Assembly: GCF_037327425.1 (NCBI RefSeq)
Contig: NZ_CP147846.1
Span: 992,001 to 1,056,000 of the forward strand
Direction: 5' to 3'
Length of the DNA stretch: 64,000 bases
DNA from: Rhodococcus sovatensis
GTDB taxonomy: Bacteria > Actinomycetota > Actinomycetes > Mycobacteriales > Mycobacteriaceae
The notes below the pieces were generated by a model. It was given only the letters and a program-made list of their open reading frames with translations. It was not told where the DNA came from and did no database searches. The number at the start of each line of letters is the position of its first letter. The stretch's first letter is position 1. The position numbers were made by a program, and so were the translations under genes. Shown in pieces: positions 49,551 to 58,802 of the stretch.

Positions 49551-50999
49551 GAGTGACGCAGATCGCAATGAATCCCGTCAGTGCTTCGAGGCACTCGGAG
49601 TGGATCGACTTAGGAGCAACAATGAGCGCACCGTCTCGAGGCCGAGCGGATTCCGGCGGCCCGTCACAGATAGAGAGCGTCGTCGAGTCGTGTTCGCGAC
49701 CGTCGTCGGTACCACCGTCGAGTGGTACGACTTCTTCGTCTACGCCGCCGCGGCCGGGTTGGTGTTCGGCAAGCTGTTCTTCGCGCCGGCAGGGGATGGC
49801 GTTGCGACCATCCTCTCGTTCCTCACTGTCGGCCTCAGTTTCCTGTTCCGGCCACTCGGTGCATTCCTTGCCGGTCACTACGGAGACAAATTCGGTCGAC
49901 GGGTCGTCCTGATGGTGACCTTGGTGCTGATGGGGGTTGCCACGACTCTGGTCGGCCTGCTGCCTACCTACTCGGCCATCGGGGTCGCCGCACCGATCCT
50001 GTTGATTCTGCTGCGCATCCTGCAGGGGATCTCAGCCGGCGGCGAATGGGGTGGTGCCGTGTTGATGGCAGTCGAACACGCCCCCGACAACAAGCGGGGG
50101 ATCTTCGGAGCCGCACCACAAGTCGGCGTACCTCTCGGATTGTTGCTCGCATCCGGCGTCATGGCTTTGATGACGATCGTTGCTCCGGGTGACGCGTTCG
50201 AACAGTGGGGATGGCGTGTACCTTTTCTGCTCTCGATCGTTCTCATCCTCATTGGCCACTACATCCGTCGACGTGTCGAGGAAAGCCCGGTGTTCCTCGA
50301 AATCGCAGAGCGAAAAGAACAGACGAAGACGCCGATCATCGAACTCTTCCGTCATCATTGGAAGCTCGTCGTCGTTGCTGCGTTGGTCTTTGCAGGCAAC
50401 AGTGCGGTCGGCTACATGACGACCGGTGGCTACATCCAGAACTACGCCACCAACCCAGATGGCCCGGTCGGTCTCGAACGCGGTCCTGTTCTGTGGGCAG
50501 TTGCCGGCTCGGCGTTGAGTTGGATGGTCTTCACATGGCTGGGTGCCTGGGTGAGCGACCGTGTTGGGCGTAGGACTACTTACCTCATCGGCTGGGTGTT
50601 GCTTCTGGCTGCGCTGGCACCGCTGTTTACGTTGGTCGAGACCGGCAATATCTGGGTGCTGCTACTGGGACTGGTGTTGCTGACGGTGGGCCTAGGCTTC
50701 ACCTATGGTCCGCAGGCAGCCCTGTACGCGGAGCTCTTTCCCGCCTCGGTCAGGTTCTCTGGGGTATCGATCTCCTATGCGATCGGCGCAATCGTCGGCG
50801 GAGCATTCGCTCCGAGACCGCAGCAGCACTCGTTCGCGCCACCGGCTCCACCGCAGCAGTCACCGTCTACCTCGTGGTTGTCGTTCTCTTCAGTCTGACA
50901 GCAACCCTGGTGCTGCGCGATCGCAGCGGAATTCCGCTCGGGCCCGATCACGAGCAACAGCAATCAGTAAGCCCTATAAGAGGATTGGCAAAGGTCTGA
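49549..50999 (+). pseudogene. MHS-family (MFS) aromatic-acid transporter with C-terminal frameshift
   Basis: A twelve-helix metabolite:proton symporter by its motifs: VVGTTVEWYDFFVYA in helix 1, GHYGDKFGRR between helices 2 and 3, and RILQGISAGGEWGGAVLMAVEHAP in helix 4. In the main frame the protein turns at about 50815 into a Pro/Ser/Gln run and stops at 50898. The expected last helix (ETAAALVRATGSTAAVTVYL, VVVVLFSLTATLVL) is in the -1 frame and ends at 50999, three bases before the next gene. One missing base explains this; it is either a real mutation or a sequencing error. The start is ambiguous: ATG 49549 in the main frame, or ATG 49622 (good AGGAG) in another frame. It would import 4-hydroxyphenylacetate or a relative. 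Confidence 0.8.
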
Positions 51000-51001
51000 C
51001 A

Positions 51002-52927
51002 ATGCAATTTCATCACCATGGTTACGTCTCCGGTGACCCACGCGTCCAGCAAGCAACAGGGACCGGCATCGACCGGCCCGACGAGCTTCCGGACCACGTC
51101 GATGTGCTTATCGTCGGTACCGGCCCAGCGGGAATGATGACCGCCGCGCAGCTCTCGCAATTCCCCGGTGTGACGACGCGAATTGTCGAGCGCCGCACAG
51201 GGCGGCTGGCTATCGGACAGGCCGACGGCATTCAGGCGCGCAGTGTGGAAACGTTCCAGGCGTTCGGGTTCGCGGACCGCATCACGGCCGAGGCTTACCG
51301 CATCACCGAAATGGCCTTTTGGAAGCCAGATCCCGTGGATCCGTCGAAGATCGTGCGCACCGCTCGTACACCCGATGACGCAACCGGAATCAGCGAGTTC
51401 CCGCATCTGATCGTGAATCAGGCCCGCGTCTTGGATTACTTCGCCGAGGTCATGGCACTGTCGCCCACGCGGATGAAGCCGGACTTCGGATACGAATTCT
51501 GCACGCTCGAAGTCGGTGAGGGCGACTACCCCGTCACGGTCACTCTCGAGCACACCGGCGGCGATCGTGTGGGGCAGAAGCGGACGGTCCATGCCAAGTA
51601 CGTCGTCGGTTCCGACGGTGCACGCAGCGCGGTGCGCGATACGATCGGATGCAAGCCGATCGGTGACAAAGCGTTCCACGCCTGGGGTGTGATGGACGTT
51701 CTCGCCGTCACCGACTTTCCGGACATTCGACTCAAGTGCGCCATCCAGTCCGGTTCGGGCGGGAGCATTCTGCATATCCCACGCGAGGGTGGGCACCTGT
51801 TCCGCATGTACGTCGACCTGGGTGAAGTGGCCGAGGACGACAACGGCAGGGTGCGCACGACCAGCATCGACCAGATCATCGCGCAGGCCAACGAGATCCT
51901 GCACCCCTATACCCTCGATGTGAAAAACGTTGCATGGCACAGTGTCTACGAGGTCGGTCACCGCGTGACCGATCGGTTCGACGATGTACCGGCCGATGAG
52001 GTCGGAGTGCGTATGCCGCACGTCTTCATCACCGGCGACGCCTGTCACACCCACAGCGCCAAAGCGGGCCAGGGCATGAACGTGTCGATGCAAGACGGGT
52101 TCAACCTCGGTTGGAAACTAGGACACGTGCTCGAAGGCCGAGCGCCCGAGAGCCTGCTGGCGACCTACACTGCCGAGCGGCAAGTCATCGCGCAGAACCT
52201 GATCGACTTCGACAAGCAGTGGTCATCCATGATGGCCAAGCGGCCGGAGGATTTCGACAACCCCTCCGAGCTCGAAGAGTTCTATGTCAAGACCGGAGAA
52301 TTTCCGGCCGGGTTCATGACCGAGTACCGGCCGTCGATGATCGTCGGTGATACCACCCATCAGAATCTGGCTACCGGATTCCCGGTGGGCAAGCGTTTCA
52401 AGTCGGCATCGGTGATCCGAGTCTGCGACGCCAATCCGATGCATCTCGGTCACCATCATCGTGCAGACGGACGCTGGCGGATCTATGTCTTCGCTGATGC
52501 GGCCGCAGCGGGACCACATTCGACCAGCGCTGCGTTGGACGAGTTGTCGGGGTGGCTTCTCGCATCACCCGAGTCGCCGATTGTGCGATGCACCCCCGAG
52601 GGCGCGGACATCGACAGTGCATTCGACGTCAAGGTCATCTATCAGCAGGACCACACCTCGGTCGATCTCGGCGCGGTGAATCCCGTGTACCTCCCTGTCG
52701 GTGGTCCGTTCGACCTCGTCGACTACGAAAAGGTTTTCGCAACCGATCCTGATGTCGACATCTTCACCGAGCGCGGAATCGACCGTGACGGCGCAATCGT
52801 GGTGGTCCGGCCGGATCAGTATGTAGCGCAGGTTCTTCCGCTCGCTGCAACCGACGAGCTGGCGACGTTCTTCGCCGGAAACATGCTGCCGCGCAACACG
52901 GCCTCCAACCCGAAGGAATTGGTATGA
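51002..52927 (+). CDS. MobA-like FAD-dependent aromatic hydroxylase
   Basis: A 641-residue flavoprotein hydroxylase: DVLIVGTGPAGMMTAAQL dinucleotide motif at about residues 34-51, GIQARSVETFQAFG, VVGSDGARSAVR (DG motif), ITGDACHTHSAKAGQGMN (GD motif) and a C-terminal thioredoxin-like domain ending YVAQVLPL. The sequence follows 3-hydroxybenzoate 4-monooxygenase (MobA) closely from its first residues (MQF) to GDAVVV-like end. MobA hydroxylates para to an existing phenol using NADPH. Here, in a homoprotocatechuate cluster without HpaBC, a 3- or 4-hydroxyphenylacetate substrate is likely. It overlaps the following dehydrogenase by 4 bp. Confidence 0.87.
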   Translation: MQFHHHGYVSGDPRVQQATGTGIDRPDELPDHVDVLIVGTGPAGMMTAAQLSQFPGVTTRIVERRTGRLAIGQADGIQARSVETFQAFGFADRITAEAYRITEMAFWKPDPVDPSKIVRTARTPDDATGISEFPHLIVNQARVLDYFAEVMALSPTRMKPDFGYEFCTLEVGEGDYPVTVTLEHTGGDRVGQKRTVHAKYVVGSDGARSAVRDTIGCKPIGDKAFHAWGVMDVLAVTDFPDIRLKCAIQSGSGGSILHIPREGGHLFRMYVDLGEVAEDDNGRVRTTSIDQIIAQANEILHPYTLDVKNVAWHSVYEVGHRVTDRFDDVPADEVGVRMPHVFITGDACHTHSAKAGQGMNVSMQDGFNLGWKLGHVLEGRAPESLLATYTAERQVIAQNLIDFDKQWSSMMAKRPEDFDNPSELEEFYVKTGEFPAGFMTEYRPSMIVGDTTHQNLATGFPVGKRFKSASVIRVCDANPMHLGHHHRADGRWRIYVFADAAAAGPHSTSAALDELSGWLLASPESPIVRCTPEGADIDSAFDVKVIYQQDHTSVDLGAVNPVYLPVGGPFDLVDYEKVFATDPDVDIFTERGIDRDGAIVVVRPDQYVAQVLPLAATDELATFFAGNMLPRNTASNPKELV

Positions 52928-54393
52928 CCGATCTCGAAAAGAAGCTGCTCGACTCCGTCCCGAACGAACTTTTCATCGGCGGACGCTGGCGTGCGGCGTC
53001 GTCGAACGCCACTTTGTCGGTCCATGATCCGGCCACGGGGGCTGTCATACGAGACATCGCCGACGCCACCCCGGACGACGGCATGGCCGCCCTCGATGCA
53101 GCAGTCGACGCCGCAGATTCGTGGGCCTCCACCCCTGCGCGGGAGCGGGCGGAAATCCTGCGCCGTGCCTTCGATCTGCTCCAGGCCCGCAAGGAGGACT
53201 TCGCGCTCCTCATGACCATCGAGATGGGCAAGCCGCTGGCCGAAGCCAGGGGAGAGGTGGCGTACGGAGGTGAGTTCCTGCGCTGGTTCAGCGAGGAGGC
53301 AACCCGAGTTCAGGGGAGGTACGGGGCAAACCCGGAGAACACCGGGCGAATGTTCGTCACTCAGCATCCGGTCGGTCCGTGTTTCCTCATCACGCCGTGG
53401 AACTTCCCGCTCGCCATGGCGACTCGGAAGATCGCCCCGGCTCTGGCAGCCGGCTGCACCGTGGTCGTCAAACCTGCTGCCCTCACGCCGTTGACGACGC
53501 TGCTGCTGGTGAAGATCCTGCAGGACGCGGGCTTGCCTGACGGCGTGGTCAACGTGGTCACCACCTCGTCCTCGTCGGCGGTATCAGCCCCTATCATCGC
53601 CGACCCGAGGTTGCGGAAGTTGTCGTTCACCGGTTCGACGCCCGTGGGCCAGGCTCTGCTACGTCAGGCAGCCACCGGTGTTCTCCGTACCTCGATGGAG
53701 CTCGGCGGCAATGCTCCGTTCGTGGTCTTCGGTGACGCCGATCTGGACAAGGCGGTCGACGGGGCCATTGCCGCGAAGTTCCGAAACATAGGCCAAGCCT
53801 GCACGGCGGCAAACCGTTTTATTGTTCACAGTTCGATTGCTACCGAGTTCGCACAGCGGGTGACCGAGCGAGTCGACGCCTTCGGAATCGGACGCGGAAC
53901 CGAGGACGGGGTGACGATCGGTCCGCTCATCGATGACAAGGCCGTGGCCAAAGCTGTGGACTTGGTCGACGACGCCGTGCAGCGAGGTGCGACGGTCACG
54001 ACCGGTGGTACTGCGATCGACCGGCCCGGCACGTTCTTCGCCCCTACTGTTCTGACCGGTGTGACCCCGGGCAGCGACATTCTGCGCGAGGAGATTTTCG
54101 GACCGGTGCTGGCGATTGCGACCTTCGACACCGACGACGAGGCGGTGTCGTTGGCCAACGACACCGAGTACGGATTGGTGTCCTACGTGTACACCGAGGA
54201 TTTCGGGCGCGGTCAGCGGATGATCGAACGGCTTCAGACCGGAATGATGGGACTGAACGTCGGTGTCGTCTCCAACGCCGCGGCTCCGTTCGGCGGCTGG
54301 AAGATGTCGGGACTCGGACGCGAAGGTGGCGCGGAAGGGATTCACGAATATCTCCAAACCAAGTACACCCTGACGCCTTCACCGTTCGTGTAA
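52924..54393 (+). CDS. gabD: Succinate-semialdehyde dehydrogenase (GabD-like)
   Basis: A 489-residue ALDH with GabD-type signatures: LLMTIEMGKPLAEARGEV, FLITPWNFPLAMATRKIAP, TSMELGGNAPFVVF (Glu) and RNIGQACTAANRFIVH (Cys). It would oxidise the succinic semialdehyde released by HpaI to succinate. Its ATGA overlap with the hydroxylase makes a transporter-hydroxylase-dehydrogenase operon, divergent from the hpaG operon. Oxidation of an aryl-acetaldehyde is an alternative. Confidence 0.85.
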   Translation: MTDLEKKLLDSVPNELFIGGRWRAASSNATLSVHDPATGAVIRDIADATPDDGMAALDAAVDAADSWASTPARERAEILRRAFDLLQARKEDFALLMTIEMGKPLAEARGEVAYGGEFLRWFSEEATRVQGRYGANPENTGRMFVTQHPVGPCFLITPWNFPLAMATRKIAPALAAGCTVVVKPAALTPLTTLLLVKILQDAGLPDGVVNVVTTSSSSAVSAPIIADPRLRKLSFTGSTPVGQALLRQAATGVLRTSMELGGNAPFVVFGDADLDKAVDGAIAAKFRNIGQACTAANRFIVHSSIATEFAQRVTERVDAFGIGRGTEDGVTIGPLIDDKAVAKAVDLVDDAVQRGATVTTGGTAIDRPGTFFAPTVLTGVTPGSDILREEIFGPVLAIATFDTDDEAVSLANDTEYGLVSYVYTEDFGRGQRMIERLQTGMMGLNVGVVSNAAAPFGGWKMSGLGREGGAEGIHEYLQTKYTLTPSPFV

Positions 54394-54673
54394 TTGGTTC
54401 GAGCTGATGCACTGCCCGGGCAGCGATGGAGATCGGTGCCATCGACGCACGTAGGAGTCATGCGCATCGGGTCCCCGGTGTGGTAGTGCAGTGATGGTTC
54501 GGTAACCCGAAGTTCACAGCGAACGCGAAAGTTCGTAACGTCGGCGGCGCATCGTTATTTCAACGTCCGTAGAACCACGGACCGAGATGCGTGGAGGAGG
54601 TGGCAGGTGACGCGCGACCCATGACGTACTACCGGCCTCACGTGGCTCGGCGGTGAGCCGTTACCGTGGCCTT
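54394..54673. other. Intergenic region upstream of the TetR gene
   Basis: About 280 bp without a credible gene. It contains a 17-bp motif, described separately, that recurs before the amine oxidase gene. Confidence 0.5.
54561..54577. promoter_or_regulatory. Repeated operator-like motif, copy 1
   Basis: CAACGTCCGTAGAACCA matches CAACATACGTAGAACCA at 55367-55383 at 15 of 17 positions. It lies 97 bp upstream of the TetR gene, which fits autoregulation. Confidence 0.55.
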
Positions 54674-55261
54674 ATGCCCAAGCTGGTCGATCACGACGAA
54701 CGCAGGCGAGCCATCGCTGCGGCCACGTGGAGGCTGATTGCGGCCAAGGGCATCGACGCTGCCAACATGCGTGACATCGCCACAGAAGCCGGCTACACCA
54801 ACGGCGCGCTGAGTCACTACTTCTCTGGCAAGGACGAGATTCTCAGAACCTCGTTCGAGCTGGTGTTCGAGGCGACGAACGCGCGGATCGACGCGAGGAT
54901 GCGAGACGCCAAAGGCCTCGCCGCCCTCCGGATCTTCTGTCGGGAGATCATGCCGACGACCCAGGAAACGCTGCTCGAAGCCCGTATCGCGATCTCGCTG
55001 TTTCAAAGGGCGATGTACGACGAGCGAATGGACGAGATCAATCGCCGTGCACTCACTCTGTGGCGTGGCCGGATGGCCGGTCATCTCGAGGATGCACGCG
55101 CGATAGGCGAGGTCGGCGACATCGACGTCGCAGTCGTCATCGAGCAGCTGCTCAGCATGATGATGGGCGTGCAGATTCTCGGTGTTCTCACACCGTCGGA
55201 GAGTTCTGCGAAAACGCAGTTGGCGATGCTGGACAACTTTCTCGCGCTGCTGCACTCCTAG
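54674..55261 (+). CDS. TetR-family regulator of the amine oxidase module
   Basis: A 195-residue TetR protein: HTH at about residues 12-52 (AIAAATWRLIAAKGIDAANMRDIATEAGYTNGALSHYFSGKDEIL, BetI-like) and a helical C-terminal domain with LFQRAMYDERMDEINRRALTLWRGRM. It precedes the amine oxidase and permease on the same strand, and both its own promoter and theirs carry the same 17-bp motif. An amine ligand is likely by context. The start ATG 54674 gives the usual short lead before the HTH. Confidence 0.85.
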   Translation: MPKLVDHDERRRAIAAATWRLIAAKGIDAANMRDIATEAGYTNGALSHYFSGKDEILRTSFELVFEATNARIDARMRDAKGLAALRIFCREIMPTTQETLLEARIAISLFQRAMYDERMDEINRRALTLWRGRMAGHLEDARAIGEVGDIDVAVVIEQLLSMMMGVQILGVLTPSESSAKTQLAMLDNFLALLHS

Positions 55262-55366
55262 CGCCCGCATTGCCTCGATGCAATGCGTGGTTTCTTTCCT
55301 GCTCCTAAGGGAAGTGATCTGTACAGCTCGCACATCCAGGTGTAGCGTCCGTCACATCTTTTTTTC

Positions 55367-55383
55367 CAACATACGTAGAACCA
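55367..55383. promoter_or_regulatory. Repeated operator-like motif, copy 2
   Basis: CAACATACGTAGAACCA, with a central TACGTA, lies 20 bp before the amine oxidase start and just after a T-rich stretch. It is the partner of the motif at 54561. Confidence 0.55.
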
Positions 55384-55402
55384 ACTGACTCGAGGATTGT
55401 TC

Positions 55403-57361
55403 ATGCCGACTCTTTCCCCCACAAGAATCGATCACCCTCTGGCTCTGGCTACTGCCGAGGAGATCGCAGACGTTCGTGCCGTCCTCGATGACGCAGGCCT
55501 GCTGGGCGAGCACACTCGATTCGTCTACGTCGGTCTCGAGGAGCCGCTCAAGTCGGAGCTCTACCCCACTGCGACGGGTATCGACCGCCGCTTCCGTGCA
55601 CTGCTGCACGACCTGTCCACGCCGAACGCGGTGGACGTCGTCGTGTCGGTCACCGAGCGGTCGGTCATCTCGTCGGTGGCGCTCGATGCGGCTCGCGACG
55701 GGCAGATGCCCGTTCTCGACGAGGAGTTCGGACTTGTCGAAGAAACACTGCGAACCGACCCAGAGTGGTTGGCTGCACTCGAACGCCGTGGTCTCGACGT
55801 CGAGAACGTCCGAGTCGCGCCATTGTCTGCCGGCGTCTTCGACTACCCGGGCGAGGAGGGGCGAAGGATTCTGCGCGGCTTGGCATTTCGTCAAGATTTC
55901 CCGACGGACCATGCGTGGGCGCACCCCATCGACGGATTGGTGGGATTCGTCGACGTCATGAACAAGACGGTCGAGAAGGTGCTCGACACCGGCGTGGTGC
56001 CGATCCCCGAGGAGTCGGGCAATTTCACTGATCCCGAGGTCACGGGACCGATGCGAACGACACAGAAGCCGATCGAGATCACGCAGCCGGAGGGGCCGAG
56101 CTTCGAGGTCACCGGCAATCTCGTCGAATGGGAGAAATGGAGTTTCCGCGTCGGATTCGACGCTAGAGAAGGCCTGGTGCTTCACCAGATCGGATTCGAC
56201 GACAAAGGGGCAACCAGGCCGATCATCCACCGTGCATCGATCGCGGAAATGGTTGTTCCGTATGGCGATCCATCACCGGTCCGCTCGTGGCAGAACTACT
56301 TCGACACCGGCGAGTACCTCGTCGGCAGGTACGCCAACGCGCTGGAGCTCGGGTGTGACTGCGTTGGCGACATCACCTACTTCGATGTCGTGATCGCAGA
56401 CGGGTTGGGGAGTCCGCAGACGCTGAAGAATGCGGTCTGTATGCACGAAGAGGACTTCGGCATCTTGTGGAAGCACACCGACCTGTGGGCGGGGTCGAAC
56501 GAGACCAGACGACAACGCCGACTGGTCATTTCGTTCTTCACCACCATCGGCAACTACGATTACGGCTTCTTCTGGTACCTCTACCTCGACGGCACGATCG
56601 AATTCGAGGTCAAGGCGACCGGCGTCGTGTTCACCTCGGGTCATCTCGGCGACGACTACCCGTACTCGTCCGAGATCGCACCGGGCTTGGGCGCTCCGTG
56701 CCATCAGCATCTGTTCAGTGCGCGGCTCGACATGATGGTCGACGGTGCGGTGAACTCGGTGGAGGAGGTCGAGACCAGACGTGTCCCGATGGGCCCGGAC
56801 AACCCGCACGGCAATGCTTTTGCATTGTCCAGGACTCCTCTGACGACCGAGTCCGAGGCAGCTCGCTGCGCAGACGGATCGACTGGACGCGTATGGCACA
56901 TCAGCAATCCGGATTCGCTCAACCGACTCGGCAAGCCGGTCGCATATGTGTTGCATCCGGAAGGGCAGCCGTTGTTGCTCGCCGACGACAACTCGTCCAT
57001 CGCCAAGCGCGCCACTTTCGCGACCAAACACCTGTGGGTCACGCAGTTCGACGCGGCCGAGCGCTACGCGTCGGGAGATTTCGTGAACCAGCATTCCGGC
57101 GGAGCCGGGCTGCCCAGCTATGTTGCCGGCAACCGGGACATCGAGGGTGAAGACATCGTCGTGTGGCACACCTTCGGCCTGACCCACTTTCCGAGGCCCG
57201 AGGACTGGCCGATCATGCCGGTCGACTACACCGGTTTCAAGCTCAAGCCCGTCGGCTTCTTCGATCGCAATCCGACGCTCGACGTACCTGCCTCGACCTC
57301 GGCGCACTGTGCACCGTCGAGCATTCCGTGCCATTCGACGGACGGAAGCTCCCATGTCTGA
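55403..57361 (+). CDS. Copper amine oxidase (phenylethylamine/tyramine type)
   Basis: A 652-residue topaquinone enzyme. The cofactor Tyr is Y385 in GNYDY, the catalytic base Asp301 is in YFDTGEYLVG, and copper ligands His434 and His436 are in CHQHLF with the third His in LTHFPRPEDWP. Each numbered residue is offset by 3 from the Arthrobacter globiformis phenylethylamine oxidase. It converts a primary arylalkylamine to the aldehyde, ammonia and H2O2. No signal peptide is seen, so it is cytoplasmic. It overlaps the downstream amine permease gene by 8 bp. With the hpa genes next door, tyramine or dopamine is the best guess; histamine oxidases are close relatives. Confidence 0.93.
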   Translation: MPTLSPTRIDHPLALATAEEIADVRAVLDDAGLLGEHTRFVYVGLEEPLKSELYPTATGIDRRFRALLHDLSTPNAVDVVVSVTERSVISSVALDAARDGQMPVLDEEFGLVEETLRTDPEWLAALERRGLDVENVRVAPLSAGVFDYPGEEGRRILRGLAFRQDFPTDHAWAHPIDGLVGFVDVMNKTVEKVLDTGVVPIPEESGNFTDPEVTGPMRTTQKPIEITQPEGPSFEVTGNLVEWEKWSFRVGFDAREGLVLHQIGFDDKGATRPIIHRASIAEMVVPYGDPSPVRSWQNYFDTGEYLVGRYANALELGCDCVGDITYFDVVIADGLGSPQTLKNAVCMHEEDFGILWKHTDLWAGSNETRRQRRLVISFFTTIGNYDYGFFWYLYLDGTIEFEVKATGVVFTSGHLGDDYPYSSEIAPGLGAPCHQHLFSARLDMMVDGAVNSVEEVETRRVPMGPDNPHGNAFALSRTPLTTESEAARCADGSTGRVWHISNPDSLNRLGKPVAYVLHPEGQPLLLADDNSSIAKRATFATKHLWVTQFDAAERYASGDFVNQHSGGAGLPSYVAGNRDIEGEDIVVWHTFGLTHFPRPEDWPIMPVDYTGFKLKPVGFFDRNPTLDVPASTSAHCAPSSIPCHSTDGSSHV

Positions 57362-58802
57362 CACCAGGGACGGGAAGCTGAAGGGGTCGATCGGAGTCGT
57401 CGGCATCGTCTTCCTGGTGATCGCAGCAGCAGCGCCGCTCACCGCGATCGGCGGCGCGTTGCCCATCATGATCGCGACGGGCAACGGCGCGGGTGCGCCC
57501 ATGGCATACATCCTCGCGGCGCTGGTCCTGCTGGTGTTCAGCGTGGGATATGCGGCGATGAGCAGCCATATGACCGACACCGGTGCGTTCTACGCGTACG
57601 TCGGAAAAGGCCTCGGCGAGAACGTCGGTCTGGGGGCAGCAGGACTTGCATTGCTGACGTACACCGCCATCCAGGCTGGAATCTACGGACTTGCGGCGTC
57701 CACGCTGCAGAGCCTCGTCGTCTCCTATGGCGGCCCCGACCTACCGTGGTGGTTGTGGGCGCTGGTTCTTATCGGCATCGTCTCGGTTCTCGGCTACCGA
57801 AGCATCGATCTGGGCGCGAAGGTTCTCGGTGTTCTGCTCGTACTTGAAATCGGTATCGTACTGGCGTTGTCGATCGCAGTGTTCGCGCAGGGTGGTGCCG
57901 AGGGAATCGACGTTCGATCGTTTACGCCGGACGCGTTCCTGTCTGGATCACCGGGCATTGCGCTGATGTTCGCGGTCGCGTCGTTCATCGGATTCGAGGC
58001 GACTGCGATCTACGGCGAGGAGGCCAAGGATCCCAAGCGAACCGTGCCGATTGCGACGTATGCCGCGGTCATCGTGATCGGAGCCGTGTACGCAGTGTCG
58101 AGTTGGGCTGTCGTGCTGGCGTTCGGCAGCAACTCGGTCGCCGATGCGGCTGCCGAGGATCCGGCAGGACTGACATTCGCCGCCGCTGCGCAATTCCTCG
58201 GGGCCGCTTGGTCGGACATCATCCAAATTATGCTGATCACAAGCCTTTTCGCGGCACTGCTGGCCTTCCACAATGCGATCTCGCGGTACGTTTTCGCGCT
58301 GGCGAGGCGGGGCGCGGCCCCGACGGTGTTGGCGCGGACGCATGCTCGACATGGATCACCGCACGTGGGCTCGATCTTCCAGACGGTCTCGGCCGTTTTG
58401 GTCGTCGGTGTGTTCGCAGTGGCGGGCGCGGACCCGATACTTCAACTGTTCACCTGGATGTCCGGACTGGCGACGGTGAGCATTCTGGTGCTGATGATCC
58501 TGACCGGAGTTGCGATCTACACGTTCTTCGCCCGAACCCGAGTCGACTCGCGACCGTGGCATACGAAGATCGCACCCGTGCTCGGAACCCTCGGGCTCCT
58601 CGTCATCCTCGGATTCGTCCTCGACAACTTCACTCTGCTCATCGGTGGATCGTCCACGACAGCGGCGATTCTCCTGGTCATCGTCGTGATCTTCTTTACC
58701 GCAGGTCTACTCCGGGGTTTTTCGACGCGCCGTTCACGATCGACCACCGCGGTGGCAGGGCAGCGAGCAGCGGAGTCCGAGTCGGGTGAGCTGATCCCGT
58801 GA
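57354..58802 (+). CDS. APC-superfamily amine permease
   Basis: A 482-residue permease with about 12 membrane segments, the APC N-terminal consensus (GIVFLVIAAAAPLTAIGGALP) and VASFIGFEATAIYGEEAKDP in the sixth segment. Its 8-bp overlap with the amine oxidase implies import of the oxidase substrate. It shares general sequence with the permease at 27594, which is paired with the amidohydrolase, so this family has been reused in two catabolic modules here. Confidence 0.88.
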   Translation: MSDTRDGKLKGSIGVVGIVFLVIAAAAPLTAIGGALPIMIATGNGAGAPMAYILAALVLLVFSVGYAAMSSHMTDTGAFYAYVGKGLGENVGLGAAGLALLTYTAIQAGIYGLAASTLQSLVVSYGGPDLPWWLWALVLIGIVSVLGYRSIDLGAKVLGVLLVLEIGIVLALSIAVFAQGGAEGIDVRSFTPDAFLSGSPGIALMFAVASFIGFEATAIYGEEAKDPKRTVPIATYAAVIVIGAVYAVSSWAVVLAFGSNSVADAAAEDPAGLTFAAAAQFLGAAWSDIIQIMLITSLFAALLAFHNAISRYVFALARRGAAPTVLARTHARHGSPHVGSIFQTVSAVLVVGVFAVAGADPILQLFTWMSGLATVSILVLMILTGVAIYTFFARTRVDSRPWHTKIAPVLGTLGLLVILGFVLDNFTLLIGGSSTTAAILLVIVVIFFTAGLLRGFSTRRSRSTTAVAGQRAAESESGELIP

